DNA from: Opitutaceae bacterium
Lineage (GTDB): Bacteria > Verrucomicrobiota > Verrucomicrobiia > Opitutales > Opitutaceae
NCBI GenBank assembly: GCA_014879845.1
Contig: JACSRI010000122.1
Span: 1 to 64,000, forward strand
Length of the DNA stretch: 64,000 bases
Direction of reading: 5' to 3'
Shown one piece after another: positions 27,769-37,192 of this stretch. The translations under genes were made by a program, and so were the position numbers. The stretch's first letter is position 1. Every line of letters begins with the position of its first letter. The notes under the pieces were generated by a model. That model was given only the letters and a program-made list of their open reading frames with translations. It did not search any database and had not been told where the DNA came from.

Positions 27769-27966
27769 TCAAGAGCCCGGACGACGTGCAGTCGCCTCGG
27801 CTTCGGATGAGTCGAGACGGGTCTTTTCCGTCCGCTCGATCTGGGTGACCTTGCGGTCATGGACAACAATCTGGACCACTCCGAATCGGAGGCTCTCCAC
27901 CTTCTCTCGAACGATGGCGAGCCACTCGGGAGAGTCGGCCGGAATGGAAGACTTGGTGGCGCTCAT
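27769..27966 (-). CDS. YezD/DUF2292 family protein, second copy
   Basis: A 65-aa protein with SPEWLAIVREKVESLRFGVVQIVVHDRKVTQIERTEKTR, the DUF2292 core. Its ATG overlaps the stop of the Rrf2 regulator (ATGA), so the two are translationally coupled. It matches the family length better than the first copy at 271-582. Family function is unknown, but association with sulfur operons is known. Confidence 0.88.
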   Translation of the reverse strand: MSATKSSIPADSPEWLAIVREKVESLRFGVVQIVVHDRKVTQIERTEKTRLDSSEAEATARRPGS

Positions 27967-28583
27967 ATCGTGTAATCCTCAAACAGCTGCTTGATGAGAC
28001 CTTCCACGGGTTGGAGGCGCGGAGGGAACGTAGTGGTCGCCGGCTCGGAGGGGCGATGGCCGGACACCGGTTCGGCGTGGCGCTTGCCCGTGCTGCGCAG
28101 GCGGGGAGGCTTGGGTGGCTCGGAATACGGCAGAGGCAGGCCGCTGCGGCGCATCTTGCGCAGTGTCACCTCGACCACGTCGGCCAGCGTATAACGATCG
28201 AGGATACCTGCGATGGCGTTGCGGACATCCATCATGAGCATGCGCAGGCCGCAGTGATCCTCGTCCGGGCAACTACAAGGCTCGTAGGCCGTCTGGCTGA
28301 CGCAGCCGATCGGGGCGAGAGGTCCCTCGATCGTCCGCACGATCTGGCCGATGAAGATAGTCTTGGCCGGCACCGCGAGCCGGTAGCCGCCGAACTTGCC
28401 GCGCCGGCTCTCGACCCAGTTCGCAGCGCGCAGGTCGAGCATGATCTGCTCGAGAAACTTCACGGGAATCTGCCTGCCGTCAGCGAGCTCCGTGACCTGG
28501 ACCAGATCACGGCCAACCTCCTGCGCGATCCCCAGTTCGATCAGCGCACGGATGGCATACTCACCTTTCTTCGACAGTTTCAT
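27963..28583 (-). CDS. Rrf2-family transcriptional regulator with Cys cluster
   Basis: The 206-aa protein begins MKLSKKGEYAIRALIELG, the winged-helix start of IscR/CymR proteins, with KFLEQIMLDLRAANWVESRRGKFGGYRL as recognition and wing. Cysteines in IGCVSQTAYEPCSCPDEDHCG could hold an Fe-S cluster. A 55-residue Pro/Arg-rich tail extends past the normal family length. It heads the sulfate operon and is likely to regulate it and itself, in the way CymR controls cysteine genes. Confidence 0.9.
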   Translation of the reverse strand: MKLSKKGEYAIRALIELGIAQEVGRDLVQVTELADGRQIPVKFLEQIMLDLRAANWVESRRGKFGGYRLAVPAKTIFIGQIVRTIEGPLAPIGCVSQTAYEPCSCPDEDHCGLRMLMMDVRNAIAGILDRYTLADVVEVTLRKMRRSGLPLPYSEPPKPPRLRSTGKRHAEPVSGHRPSEPATTTFPPRLQPVEGLIKQLFEDYTI

Positions 28584-28979
28584 ATATGTAAGATTTCGAT
28601 AGTTGATTGATTCGGTAGGTATTCGGCAAGAGCAAAGTTTACTAAATCACTCGTCTTTCAGCATTTTGTCGGTCGGCTTCGCGCAATAGCATCGAGACAA
28701 GCAACGGGATTTAGGATCGTTATTACCTGATCCTAAACTTTTTAGGAACGCCGCTAGATCAGAACATCCCTCATCTCGAGCCGGTCTTCGCGAATCTTAG
28801 GTCCGCCGCTCAAGTCAGCGCTCAGCGACGACAGCCGAACCCCGCGAAGAGACAGCGAAAGTCGACGACAACGATGCCTGACACGCGCCTCCGCCGACCT
28901 TCAGGGCATGTCCCTTCACTCGAGGATCGATGCGCGGATCGTGCCGGCCCGACGCTCGCGCGCTACCCACCCTCGCGGC
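28584..28979. other. Upstream region of the Rrf2-sulfate operon
   Basis: Almost 400 bases without a gene and unusually AT-rich from 28584 to 28760. It should contain the operon promoter. The clearest feature is the inverted repeat at 28710-28737. No leader motif was found here. Confidence 0.5.
28710..28737. promoter_or_regulatory. Perfect inverted repeat, candidate Rrf2 operator
   Basis: TTTAGGATC-N10-GATCCTAAA is a perfect 9-bp inverted repeat about 130 bases upstream of the Rrf2 gene, and another TTTTTAGGA half-site follows. Symmetry and position fit an operator. It could also form a hairpin followed by TTTTT on the plus strand, but there is no plus-strand gene that needs a terminator here. 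Confidence 0.4.
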
Positions 28980-29873
28980 TCAGGAACTCGAGTCGTGGGA
29001 GCCCCGATACTGCTTCTCGCCCGCGGAGACCGCCGTCGCAAGGCCGTTGCCCTGCGGTGGAAGCGGGCACGTCGCAAACGGCGTGAACGCGCAGGGCGGA
29101 TTGATCGCGAGATTGAAATCGAGCACGACGCGACCGTCCTTCGCCGCTTCGGCATAAAGGAAGCGCATTCCGTAGGTCCCCTCCCCACTGGTCGTATCCG
29201 AAAAGATGAGGAAGAGCGAACCGTCGTCGGCATCGACGAGGGGGATGAGTTCGTGTGTGCGGCCCTCGCGCTCGAAAACCAGTTTTCCGGTAACGCGTTC
29301 GTGAGACACAACGCCGAGTACATTCGGGACGGCGATCTCGCGTGGCGACTCAAACGGCACCCATCTCGCGTCCACACGCCAGGTCGGATCGATCGGGAAA
29401 TAGTCTATGCCTGCGAAATGCGTCCGACGCGGGGACGCGCTGTCACGCACGCGCAGCGCTTTGCGGACGCCGCGCTCAATGACAAAGAAGCTCACCGTGC
29501 CGGCGCGCACGACCGCCGGGCGTCCCTTCGCGCGATCGATCCGCACCGGCTCGCCCGACATGATGTGCGAGTCATCGACTGACACTGCCTCGCCGCTCAT
29601 GCTGACGAACGAAACCGCACCGTCTGCCGCCAGCGTGACCGTGCCCCAATGCTCGGGTCCGTCGGCGAGGACGATCGCATTGTCGCGCGCACGTCCCACG
29701 GTGCTTGAGCCCTCCTTGAGAAAATGTAGGCCGACCAGTGTCAGCCATCCATCTTCGCGCTTGAGTCGCTCGACACGTTCCGCACGCGCAGCTTCGATGC
29801 TCGATACATAGTCGAGGTCTTGGGCGAGCGCGCTTGCACACGCGACCGTTGCGGCCAGTCCGGCAATCACCAT
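28980..29873 (-). CDS. DUF1684 domain-containing exported protein
   Basis: The protein of 297 aa has a signal peptide (MVIAGLAATVACASALAQ) then WLTLVGLHFLKEGSSTVGRA, FFVIERGVRKALRVRDSASP, FPIDPTWRVDARWVPF and a C-terminal FNLAINPPCAFTPFATCPLPP, all typical of DUF1684. The first 33 track residues are dropped because the signal peptide starts at this ATG. Family function is unknown. It is divergent from the metallo-beta-lactamase-fold gene. Confidence 0.85.
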   Translation of the reverse strand: MVIAGLAATVACASALAQDLDYVSSIEAARAERVERLKREDGWLTLVGLHFLKEGSSTVGRARDNAIVLADGPEHWGTVTLAADGAVSFVSMSGEAVSVDDSHIMSGEPVRIDRAKGRPAVVRAGTVSFFVIERGVRKALRVRDSASPRRTHFAGIDYFPIDPTWRVDARWVPFESPREIAVPNVLGVVSHERVTGKLVFEREGRTHELIPLVDADDGSLFLIFSDTTSGEGTYGMRFLYAEAAKDGRVVLDFNLAINPPCAFTPFATCPLPPQGNGLATAVSAGEKQYRGSHDSSS

Positions 29874-30013
29874 GCGTCTCACGCCCGCAGGCAATTCTGC
29901 CGCACGACGAAGCGCAAGCCTTGCACGCGCATGAGCCTCCGGCCGCACCCACTCAACGTACTCGCACGGCAACCAAGACTTGCACCCCCCACCACATCTC
30001 GAAACTTCACCCT

Positions 30014-30991
30014 ATGCGTCACCGGCTCGTCGCTTTCACTCTTCTTGCCACCGCCCTCACACTCCCGGCGCACACCTCAGCCGCCGAGCCTCGAGTCCGG
30101 GACCTGAAGATCACAGTGCTCTCGACCATGCTCGCCGGCAATCCGATGTTTCGCGGCATCGGCGAGTGGGGATTCGCCGCGCTGGTCGAGGCGGACGGAA
30201 AGCGGATCCTCTTCGACACGGGGCTGCGCCCGCAGACCGTGCTGCGCAACGCTCATGAACTCGGTGTGGACCTCACCGGAATCGAGACGGTCGTGCTCAC
30301 GCACAACCATAACGACCACATCGGCGGCCTGATGACCCTGCGCCGCGAGTTCATGGGGACGGATGCCCGCGCGTATTCACGCGTCCACGTCGGTCGCGGC
30401 ATCTTCTGGAGCCGCGGTGCCGACAGCAAAGGCATCGAGGACAACGCCGCGATCGCGCTGAAGGCGGAGTTCGAGGCCACGGGCGGCACATTCCTCGAGC
30501 ACGCCGGGCCGGTCGAACTCGCGCCTGGTGTGTGGTTCACCGGGCCGATACCCCGTCCCAATCCAGAGAAGAACTACGGTGGCACCGACCGCGTGCTGGC
30601 CCCCGACGGCTGGACCGCCGACATCGTGCAGGAGGACTCGGCCCTCGTCTTCGACACACGCAGGGGCCTCGTGGTGCTCTCCGGGTGCGGCCATGCCGGC
30701 ATGATCAATACCCTCGCGTATGCATGCACGGTGACACGTGAGACCCGCGTCCACGCCGCGATCGGCGGCTTTCACCTCCTGAGCAACACCGACGAGGGGC
30801 TCGCCTGGACGGCCGCACGCTTGCGCGAGTTCGGTGTGGTCCACCTCCTCAATGCCCATTGCACAGGCATCGAGGCGAGCTTTCGTCTGCGCGACCTCGC
30901 CGGACTCGATCGCGCCACCTCCGTCGTCGCTGCCGTCGGCGCGACGTTCGATCTCGAGCGCGGGATCGATCCATTGATGCTGGCGCGCTGA
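30014..30991 (+). CDS. Exported metallo-beta-lactamase-fold hydrolase
   Basis: The 325-aa protein has a signal peptide (MRHRLVAFTLLATALTLPAHTSA) and the metal site VVLTHNHNDHIGG, with later ligands in LSGCGHAGMINT and LNAHCTG. It belongs to the branch annotated as 7,8-dihydropterin-6-methyl-4-aminobenzene phosphate synthase-like. The substrate is unknown. The start excludes a non-hydrophobic 60-residue track extension. Confidence 0.85.
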   Translation: MRHRLVAFTLLATALTLPAHTSAAEPRVRDLKITVLSTMLAGNPMFRGIGEWGFAALVEADGKRILFDTGLRPQTVLRNAHELGVDLTGIETVVLTHNHNDHIGGLMTLRREFMGTDARAYSRVHVGRGIFWSRGADSKGIEDNAAIALKAEFEATGGTFLEHAGPVELAPGVWFTGPIPRPNPEKNYGGTDRVLAPDGWTADIVQEDSALVFDTRRGLVVLSGCGHAGMINTLAYACTVTRETRVHAAIGGFHLLSNTDEGLAWTAARLREFGVVHLLNAHCTGIEASFRLRDLAGLDRATSVVAAVGATFDLERGIDPLMLAR

Positions 30992-31055
30992 ACACAGCGA
31001 GGCATCCAGCGCAGTGCTCAACTAGACACGCCAGTCGGGCTCCCTTGCACGACTT

Positions 31056-31541
31056 TCATGGCAGCTTGAACAACCGCTTCAGGTCGTACCAGTTCCAGGG
31101 CATGGTGCGGGATGCGTAGAACATCCGCTCGTTCCTCACGTCGTATGGGTCGATAGCTGGCGCGCCGCCCGCCCATGTGGCGCGAACATGACTGAGGACC
31201 GACGCGATCTCCGCATCATTGAGTTTCGCGCCCTGACCAGGCATTACGCCATTGAATCGCTTGCCCTTGATGTCGATCGGCCCCTGAAGGCCGTGCAGCA
31301 CGATCCGGATCAGCGGCCGCGTATCCGCCACACGGAGCACGGGCGAATCAGCCAGCGGCGGGACGACGCCGACCTGCCCCTGTCCCTCGGGCATGTGGCA
31401 TTCCTGGCAGACGCGCACGTAGACCTTGCGCCCAAGCTCCAAGTCGACGCCGGCGGGTGGCGGTGCTGCGTCCTCACGCGAGGAACACGCCGTCAGCCAG
31501 AGGAACGCGGACACGCACGCGACGATGGCGTTGACGCGCAT
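31056..31541 (-). CDS. Membrane-anchored class I cytochrome c
   Basis: The 161-aa lipoprotein has lipobox LTAC, haem motif VCQECHMPEGQGQVG and a likely Met ligand in NGVMPGQGAKLND. The tail NERMFYASRTMPWNWYDL is unusual. An upstream ATG at 31565 adds eight residues including two Arg and is an alternative. It follows the CusF-like gene by under 50 bases and ends the copper block. Confidence 0.85.
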   Translation of the reverse strand: MRVNAIVACVSAFLWLTACSSREDAAPPPAGVDLELGRKVYVRVCQECHMPEGQGQVGVVPPLADSPVLRVADTRPLIRIVLHGLQGPIDIKGKRFNGVMPGQGAKLNDAEIASVLSHVRATWAGGAPAIDPYDVRNERMFYASRTMPWNWYDLKRLFKLP

Positions 31542-31585
31542 GTAATCGTGCGGACGGCGCAACATGTACAAAGACGGGACTCCCA

Positions 31586-31999
31586 CTACGGTCGCGAGAC
31601 GACCGCGACGTCCTCCAGCCACCAGCCCGTGTCCTTGCGCACAAGCAGCCCGGTGATCGCCTGACCGGCCTTGACGGCGGTCAACGTGGGTGCGTCGACC
31701 TTGAGCGACATCGTCATCGCCTTCATCACGCCGGGAATCTCCTCGTGGCGGACGATCAGCGCGCCCTTCTCCACGAGGACCTCGACGACCACGCCCTTGA
31801 GCGGGTGGCGCTTCGGCGCCTCTGCCGGCGTCGCACCGGCAGCCGGTGCGGCATGATCGTGTGACACCGTGGACGTGGACGCCGCAGAAACCGACTTGGT
31901 GGACCCGCAGGTGCAGCCGCCGTGCTTTTCCGCCGCAGCGGACGCGGCTGGCAATACGGCAACGGTGAAGGAGACGAACAGAAGTGAGAGAGCTTTCAT
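31586..31999 (-). CDS. Exported CusF-type copper-binding protein
   Basis: The 137-aa protein has a signal peptide (...LPAASAAA), a Cys/His-rich linker (KHGGCTCGST, SHDHAAP) and a CusF-like OB domain with VRHEEIPGVMKAMTMSLKV, where the paired Met (AMTM) and His bind Cu(I). One of four CusF-like domains in this 12-kb block. It precedes the cytochrome c gene. Confidence 0.82.
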   Translation of the reverse strand: MKALSLLFVSFTVAVLPAASAAAEKHGGCTCGSTKSVSAASTSTVSHDHAAPAAGATPAEAPKRHPLKGVVVEVLVEKGALIVRHEEIPGVMKAMTMSLKVDAPTLTAVKAGQAITGLLVRKDTGWWLEDVAVVSRP

Positions 32000-32471
32000 G
32001 AAGATATGAGTTGATGTGGATCGATGGTGAGCCGGCCTGGACGAGGCGCACACCCAAGCCGAAGAGGCCAGCGTGCGGAAAGACGTGTGCGGACTGTCGC
32101 CCTCATCCGCGGTGGACCGCTCGAGCGCGACGATGCAAATGGTTTTGGGACCGCACGCGCCACGCGGAGTCCGAGGGCTGACTCTGCCTCGGCTCCGCGT
32201 GGGAGGACTCTCCTGGATTTCAGGTCGATCGGTCGCGTGCGACCGGGCCGAGGCGCCGGACCTTCGGGTAGCCCCGTCGTGTCCCGCCCCTGCGCGTCCC
32301 AACATCCCAAAGCAGAATGCCCGCGTAGGTCGAGCCTGGAGATGCCTCCTCGGCTCAACCGCACGAGCTCCCGCCCGGGAAAGGGCACTGTTTCCAGCCT
32401 CTGCCAAAGCCATCCTCGACTCGGTACATTCGGCCATCTATCGGAAACAGGCCCCCAAGTGTATCCACAGT
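32000..32471 (-). other. 470-base gap with large stem-loop
   Basis: No gene is supported: track ORFs here are Arg-rich or extend other genes. A stem-loop at 32162-32200 pairs ACGCGGAG-T-CCGAGG with CCTCGG-CTCCGCGT (14 pairs, one bulged T, 10-base loop). It lies between the PepSY gene and the CusF gene and may separate two transcripts. Confidence 0.5.
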
Positions 32472-33908
32472 TCATGCGGTGCGTCCTCGTGTGCGGTCGA
32501 CAATGCGCCCCATCAGCCAGTCGGTCGTCGCCACGCACGCGAGCGACGCGGCCAGCAACGGGAGCAACACAGCCAGTCCGATCGCCCCGATCCACACCGG
32601 GTGCGGTACCCGTGAGCTGGATGCAGGAGCGCCGAGGCGGCCGGCCGGCCGACGCCGCCACCACAGGACCAGACCGCTAACCGCGAGCAACACCACTCCG
32701 AGCGCGGCCACCGTGCCGAGGATCTGGTTGGCCAGCCCGAAGAGCTGACCCTCGTGCGCGATGATGCCCCAGAGCGCAAACTGCGCGAGCAGCCCGAAGT
32801 CCCGGAAACGCACGTCGGCGAGCACGCGACCTGAATACTGGTCGAGGTGCAGGTAGGTGCGGTTGAACGCCTGGTTGCGGTCGGAGATCACGCTGAAAAC
32901 GCCGCGTGGCCCGACCGGCAGCGCGATGGCGTACGGCGTCGGAACGCGAGCCTGGCTCGCAAGCACGACGACCCGGTCGAGGGCAATCGAACCCGCAGCG
33001 CGCTCGCCATGACTCGCCTCGGTCGCAGTCGCCGCGTCCGCATGGTCTGCATGCCCGCCATGGTCTGCGGGCGGAGTGGAAACCAGGGAATCGATCTTCT
33101 CCGCGAGGCCGGACTGGAGCGGAGGCGACCACCCGGTCAGCTCCGAGCGATGCGCCCCGGCGTTTGACTCCACCGGGGTGCCTTGACCGAACGCGGCCGA
33201 GATGGTGCGGTACCACTTGCCGCTAGCCTGCGACCAGAGCAGCCCCGTCGCGAGCAGGAACACCGTCACGCCCGAAAGCCACACGGCCGGCACGGCGTGG
33301 ATGTCGCGCCAGAACACGCGCCCCGTCGCGCGGAGTCGCGGCAGCACAAAACCCCACACCACGAAACGCGGCCTCGGCCAGGCCAGATAGAGCCCGGTGA
33401 GGAAGAGCACCAGCGCCCAGCTCGCCGCCAGTTCGACGACATATTCGCCCGGCTTGCCCACGAGCAGCGAGCCGTGCAGGTCGCGCACGGTGGTCATGAA
33501 ACGGTCACGATCGTCGATCTGGCCCAGCACCCGGGCGGTGAGTGGATCGACATAGATCGTGAGGCCGGGACCGAATGGACGCCGATCCTGCCCGGGCCGC
33601 AACGTGACCTGCGCCGGTTCATCGGCTGCGAACGATGGCTGGAACGAAACGACGCGCCAGTCCTCGGGCGCGGCCGCACGTGCAGCCGCCAGCTGGACCT
33701 CCGCGGACGAGCGCTCCCCTGCCCCGCTCACGTGCAGGATGTCGCGATAGCGCCACGCCTCGAACTGCGGTTTCCACAGGTAGATCGCACCGGTGATGCC
33801 CAGCAGAATCACCAGTGGCGCCACGAGGATGCCGGCATAGAAATGCCAGCGCCACACCGCGCGGTAAAGCGAACCTCCCCTGTGTGATGTTGTTTCGTGG
33901 GTGCTCAT
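32472..33908 (-). CDS. PepSY-associated TM helix protein
   Basis: The 478-aa protein has four or five membrane spans. The first (HFYAGILVAPLVILLGITGAIYLWKP) is the PepSY_TM signature, followed by FMTTVRDLHGSLL, and FWRDIHAVPAVWLSG. A His-rich loop (DHGGHADHADA) suggests metal contact. Such proteins often reduce or take up metal chelates near TonB receptors. It follows the DJ-1/CusF fusion. Confidence 0.85.
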   Translation of the reverse strand: MSTHETTSHRGGSLYRAVWRWHFYAGILVAPLVILLGITGAIYLWKPQFEAWRYRDILHVSGAGERSSAEVQLAAARAAAPEDWRVVSFQPSFAADEPAQVTLRPGQDRRPFGPGLTIYVDPLTARVLGQIDDRDRFMTTVRDLHGSLLVGKPGEYVVELAASWALVLFLTGLYLAWPRPRFVVWGFVLPRLRATGRVFWRDIHAVPAVWLSGVTVFLLATGLLWSQASGKWYRTISAAFGQGTPVESNAGAHRSELTGWSPPLQSGLAEKIDSLVSTPPADHGGHADHADAATATEASHGERAAGSIALDRVVVLASQARVPTPYAIALPVGPRGVFSVISDRNQAFNRTYLHLDQYSGRVLADVRFRDFGLLAQFALWGIIAHEGQLFGLANQILGTVAALGVVLLAVSGLVLWWRRRPAGRLGAPASSSRVPHPVWIGAIGLAVLLPLLAASLACVATTDWLMGRIVDRTRGRTA

Positions 33909-33932
33909 ACGTGTTGGTCGGGCCTCCTCAGA

Positions 33933-34940
33933 TCACGGTGCCGCGGCAGCGGCCTTCACCCCGTCGATGCGCCACTCCCCATCCTGTTGGTAAAGCTGCG
34001 CCTCGATGGCCGTGCCCTTCTTCGCGGATGCGACCGTCTCCTCGTCGGTGCCCAGGCTCATCGTCATGGCCGGCATGATTCCCGGAATCTCCTCGTGCCT
34101 GACCAGGAGGGCGCTGCGGGCCGGGAGCACATCGACGATCACGCCGCGCAGCGGCCATCTGCGCGACGGATCGTTCGTGGCCGTGTGGGCGTTGAGCGCC
34201 GAGAACGGATCCTTGGTGGAGTCGTCATTCCAGACGTATTCAGCGCTGTCCGCGATCGACTGCGCCGTCTTGCGATCGAACAATCTCGCCACCAACCCGA
34301 GCGACATGTCGATGCCGGCGGAGACGCCGGACGAGGTCGCGTACCTGCCGTCCTCGACCCAGCGCGCCTCGTGTATCCAGTTCACCGTGCGGTCCTGGGC
34401 CACGACCCACTGGAAGGCGCGTTTGTTGGTCGTGGCCTTGTGTCCGGAGAGCAGTCCGGTGCGCGCGAGCAGCGCGGAACCCGTGCAGACCGTCGAGACG
34501 AGCGGCGCGCTCTCGGAGAGCCGCCTGATCGCGGCGATGAAGGCCGTGTTGTCCACCTCTCGGCGGGTACCCATGCCACCCGGTATCAGCAGCACGTCGA
34601 GTGGACCCACCGTCTCGAACGTGTGATCGGGCACCACGGCCGGACCAAACCGTGCATGCACCGGCTGAATCGTCTCGGCGATCGTCACCAGTTTCGCGCG
34701 ACGACCCAGGCCACCGAAGATCTGCACAGGGCCGAAGACATCGAGCGTCTCATATCCTTCAAAGACGATCACACCCACCACCAGCGGCCGCTCCTCGGTG
34801 TAGATCGACGTCGCACCGGCCTCGTTGGCCGCGGCGGCTGGCGATGAACCATGCGCACCGGCGTGATCGTGCGCGGCAAGCAGCACCGGAAGGAGAAGAC
34901 TCATCGCGAGAAGAAGGGTAGGTCTTGATTGGCGATTCAT
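33933..34940 (-). CDS. Exported DJ-1/PfpI protein fused to a CusF-type domain
   Basis: The 335-aa product has a signal peptide, a His-rich start (HDHAGAH), a DJ-1/PfpI domain (about 50-235) with the nucleophile Cys in STVCTGSALLA, and a C-terminal CusF-like domain (RHEEIPGIMPAMTMSL). DJ-1 members nearest in sequence include isonitrile hydratases. The fusion with a copper-binding domain is unusual and implies a copper-linked role. ATGs at 34958 and 34967 are alternatives. The second DJ-1 copy at 59493 has no CusF domain or signal peptide. Confidence 0.82.
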   Translation of the reverse strand: MNRQSRPTLLLAMSLLLPVLLAAHDHAGAHGSSPAAAANEAGATSIYTEERPLVVGVIVFEGYETLDVFGPVQIFGGLGRRAKLVTIAETIQPVHARFGPAVVPDHTFETVGPLDVLLIPGGMGTRREVDNTAFIAAIRRLSESAPLVSTVCTGSALLARTGLLSGHKATTNKRAFQWVVAQDRTVNWIHEARWVEDGRYATSSGVSAGIDMSLGLVARLFDRKTAQSIADSAEYVWNDDSTKDPFSALNAHTATNDPSRRWPLRGVIVDVLPARSALLVRHEEIPGIMPAMTMSLGTDEETVASAKKGTAIEAQLYQQDGEWRIDGVKAAAAAP

Positions 34941-34972
34941 GATGGCAGGTGTGGTCATGGGACGCATATCGC

Positions 34973-37042
34973 TTACCAGCGATACTCCACGCCGCCGAAG
35001 AAGCCGCGGCCGTCGCCGGGCAGGAACTGCGTCTGGTCGCGACCCGCCGCATCTTCGATCACGCCGGTGGTGGCGGCGTATTTCTTGTCGGCCAGGTTCC
35101 GACCCTCGAGAAACCATGACAGCCCCTGCGCCTGACGCCGGCCCACGCGCAGCCCCCAGATCGTGTGCGCAGGAGCGGCAAAGGTGTTGCGGTGGTCGAT
35201 GAAGATGCGATCACCCCACTCCAGCGTCGGGCCGGCGTACCAACCACCCCGATACTCCCAGGTCAGCTCGACACGCACGAGGTGCTCGGGCAGGCCGGCC
35301 AGGCGGCTGTTGCCGTAGACGGCGTCGTCGTCGAAGGCGAAGTCGCCCCAGGTCCAGGCTGCGCGCAGGACGACATGGTGTTCGCCACCGCGAGCGCCGA
35401 GCAGATCGATCTCGCCGCCGACCTCGGCCCCGCGATGCACGGTGCTGTCGGCGTTGACCGTCGCGGAAGGCGTGGCGGGGTTGTTGTCGTGGTCGATCGC
35501 GAGCAGCTCGTCGTCGATCGTCGCGTGGTAGAGCGTCACGTCCCACTTCACCGGGCCATAGGCGCCGCGGCTGCCGATCTCGACTGTCGTGGCCGTCTGG
35601 GCCTTGCGCGGCGTGTTGAGCGTGAGCGCCTCGGAGAAGGACGGCGGCTCGTAGCTGCCGGAGACGTTGGCAAACAGCTGGGTGGTTCCGCGATCCCAGC
35701 GCAGGCCGAGCTTCGGCAGGAACTGGTCATAGTCGACCGTGTAGCTCGGCGAGCCGGCGACGATCCGCTCGTTCTCGCGCTCGTTGATCGCATAGACGGC
35801 GCCGGCCACGAGCGTGAAACCACCGGCAAGGCGAATTTGCTCCTCCGCGAAGAACTCAAGGTTGCTCGCCGTCTGATCGGCGCTGGAAACCAATGCGCCT
35901 CGAGTGCCGCCGCTGTTCAAGAAGTTGGCCGCGTTGGTCCGTCCGTAGGTCCAGACCACGCCGCCACGCAACCGATGGTTCGCACCGAGGAACTCTCCGA
36001 CGTGTGTGCCGATCGCGGACAAGGCAAAATCGTTCGAGAGTTGGTCGACGACCTGAAAGATCGGGTGGTCGAGATCCTTGTAGGTCCACGCCGCGGTGAA
36101 ATCCCAGACCGTGGAACCGGTGCGCACGCTCGTCTTGTTGGCGAGGCGCAGCAGCTCGAAGTCGCGGTGCTGATCGAGCGCGATGTTCCCTGGATTGGCC
36201 ACGCTCGGGTCGCTTTCCACCTGCGCGAGCGAGAGGCTTCCGGGGAGTTCGGAGACCGTCTTCACGCCGGTGAGGAAGAAGCGCGTCTCCGCGTTCGTGC
36301 CGAGCCGCAGGCCGGCGTTGCCGAGGAAACGCTCATTGCGCTGGTCGGCATGGTCACGGAAACCATCCTGCTCCTGGTGGGTGAATGACGCGTATCCATC
36401 GAGCTGATCGCGCGAAGCACCAGCTGCGACATTCGCCCGCAGGTAACCCCACGAGCCGGCCTCGACGCGCGTGGCAGCGCCTGCGCCGTCGCGACCGGTG
36501 CGAGACACATACTCGATCGCCCCACCCAGAGTGGAACCGCCGTAGGCGAGCGCGTTGCCGCCGCGCCAGACGTTGATGTAGGCGGCCGAGAGCGGCTCAA
36601 GTGACTGCATGTCGAAGCCGCCGTCCGCAAGGTTGAGCGGCACGCCGTCCTGGAGCACGCGCAGGCCGCGGCCATGGAAGGTGCGCTGGATGCCCGAACC
36701 GCGGATGGAGAGGCGCGCTTCATCCGAGCCGAAACGCGACTGCGCGATCACGCCGGGCGAGAGAGCGAAGGTGTCTTCGACCGTACTCGCCCTGCCGCGG
36801 AGAAAGCGCGAGGCGTCGATCAACTCCACGCCACCGGGCGTGAGTCGGATCTCAACCCCTGCCGCTTGAGCGGAAGGGACAGTGAGACTATCACCGCGAT
36901 CGGCGACCACGACCAGCGGGTCGAGGTCGACGGTGTGTTCGGTGCTGTTGGCGTCTCCCGACGAAGCAGGAGCCTGGGCAAAAGCCGGCGCAGCGAGAGC
37001 GGCGGCGAGGAGGAAACTGAGGAGGATGTGTCTTGTGTTCAT
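34973..37042 (-). CDS. TonB-dependent outer-membrane receptor
   Basis: The 689-aa receptor has a signal peptide (...AAPAFA), plug domain (RLSIRGSGIQRTFHGRGLRVLQDGVPLN) and a 22-strand-type barrel ending in a C-terminal aromatic (VEYRW). It lies between the copper receptor and the DJ-1/CusF gene, so metal or metal-chelate uptake is likely. Ligand not evident from sequence. Confidence 0.88.
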   Translation of the reverse strand: MNTRHILLSFLLAAALAAPAFAQAPASSGDANSTEHTVDLDPLVVVADRGDSLTVPSAQAAGVEIRLTPGGVELIDASRFLRGRASTVEDTFALSPGVIAQSRFGSDEARLSIRGSGIQRTFHGRGLRVLQDGVPLNLADGGFDMQSLEPLSAAYINVWRGGNALAYGGSTLGGAIEYVSRTGRDGAGAATRVEAGSWGYLRANVAAGASRDQLDGYASFTHQEQDGFRDHADQRNERFLGNAGLRLGTNAETRFFLTGVKTVSELPGSLSLAQVESDPSVANPGNIALDQHRDFELLRLANKTSVRTGSTVWDFTAAWTYKDLDHPIFQVVDQLSNDFALSAIGTHVGEFLGANHRLRGGVVWTYGRTNAANFLNSGGTRGALVSSADQTASNLEFFAEEQIRLAGGFTLVAGAVYAINERENERIVAGSPSYTVDYDQFLPKLGLRWDRGTTQLFANVSGSYEPPSFSEALTLNTPRKAQTATTVEIGSRGAYGPVKWDVTLYHATIDDELLAIDHDNNPATPSATVNADSTVHRGAEVGGEIDLLGARGGEHHVVLRAAWTWGDFAFDDDAVYGNSRLAGLPEHLVRVELTWEYRGGWYAGPTLEWGDRIFIDHRNTFAAPAHTIWGLRVGRRQAQGLSWFLEGRNLADKKYAATTGVIEDAAGRDQTQFLPGDGRGFFGGVEYRW

Positions 37043-37192
37043 GGTTGTTACTCAAGTTGGACCGACTGTGTGACGTGGGGGCGTCGTGGTATGTGTGTGT
37101 TGAGAGGGAGGGACAATTGGAGGGGATGACGCCCGGCAATCCGGCTGGGCGCAGCTTCCCCGCCAGATCCGTGGGCTTGCGCGCGCAGTCCG

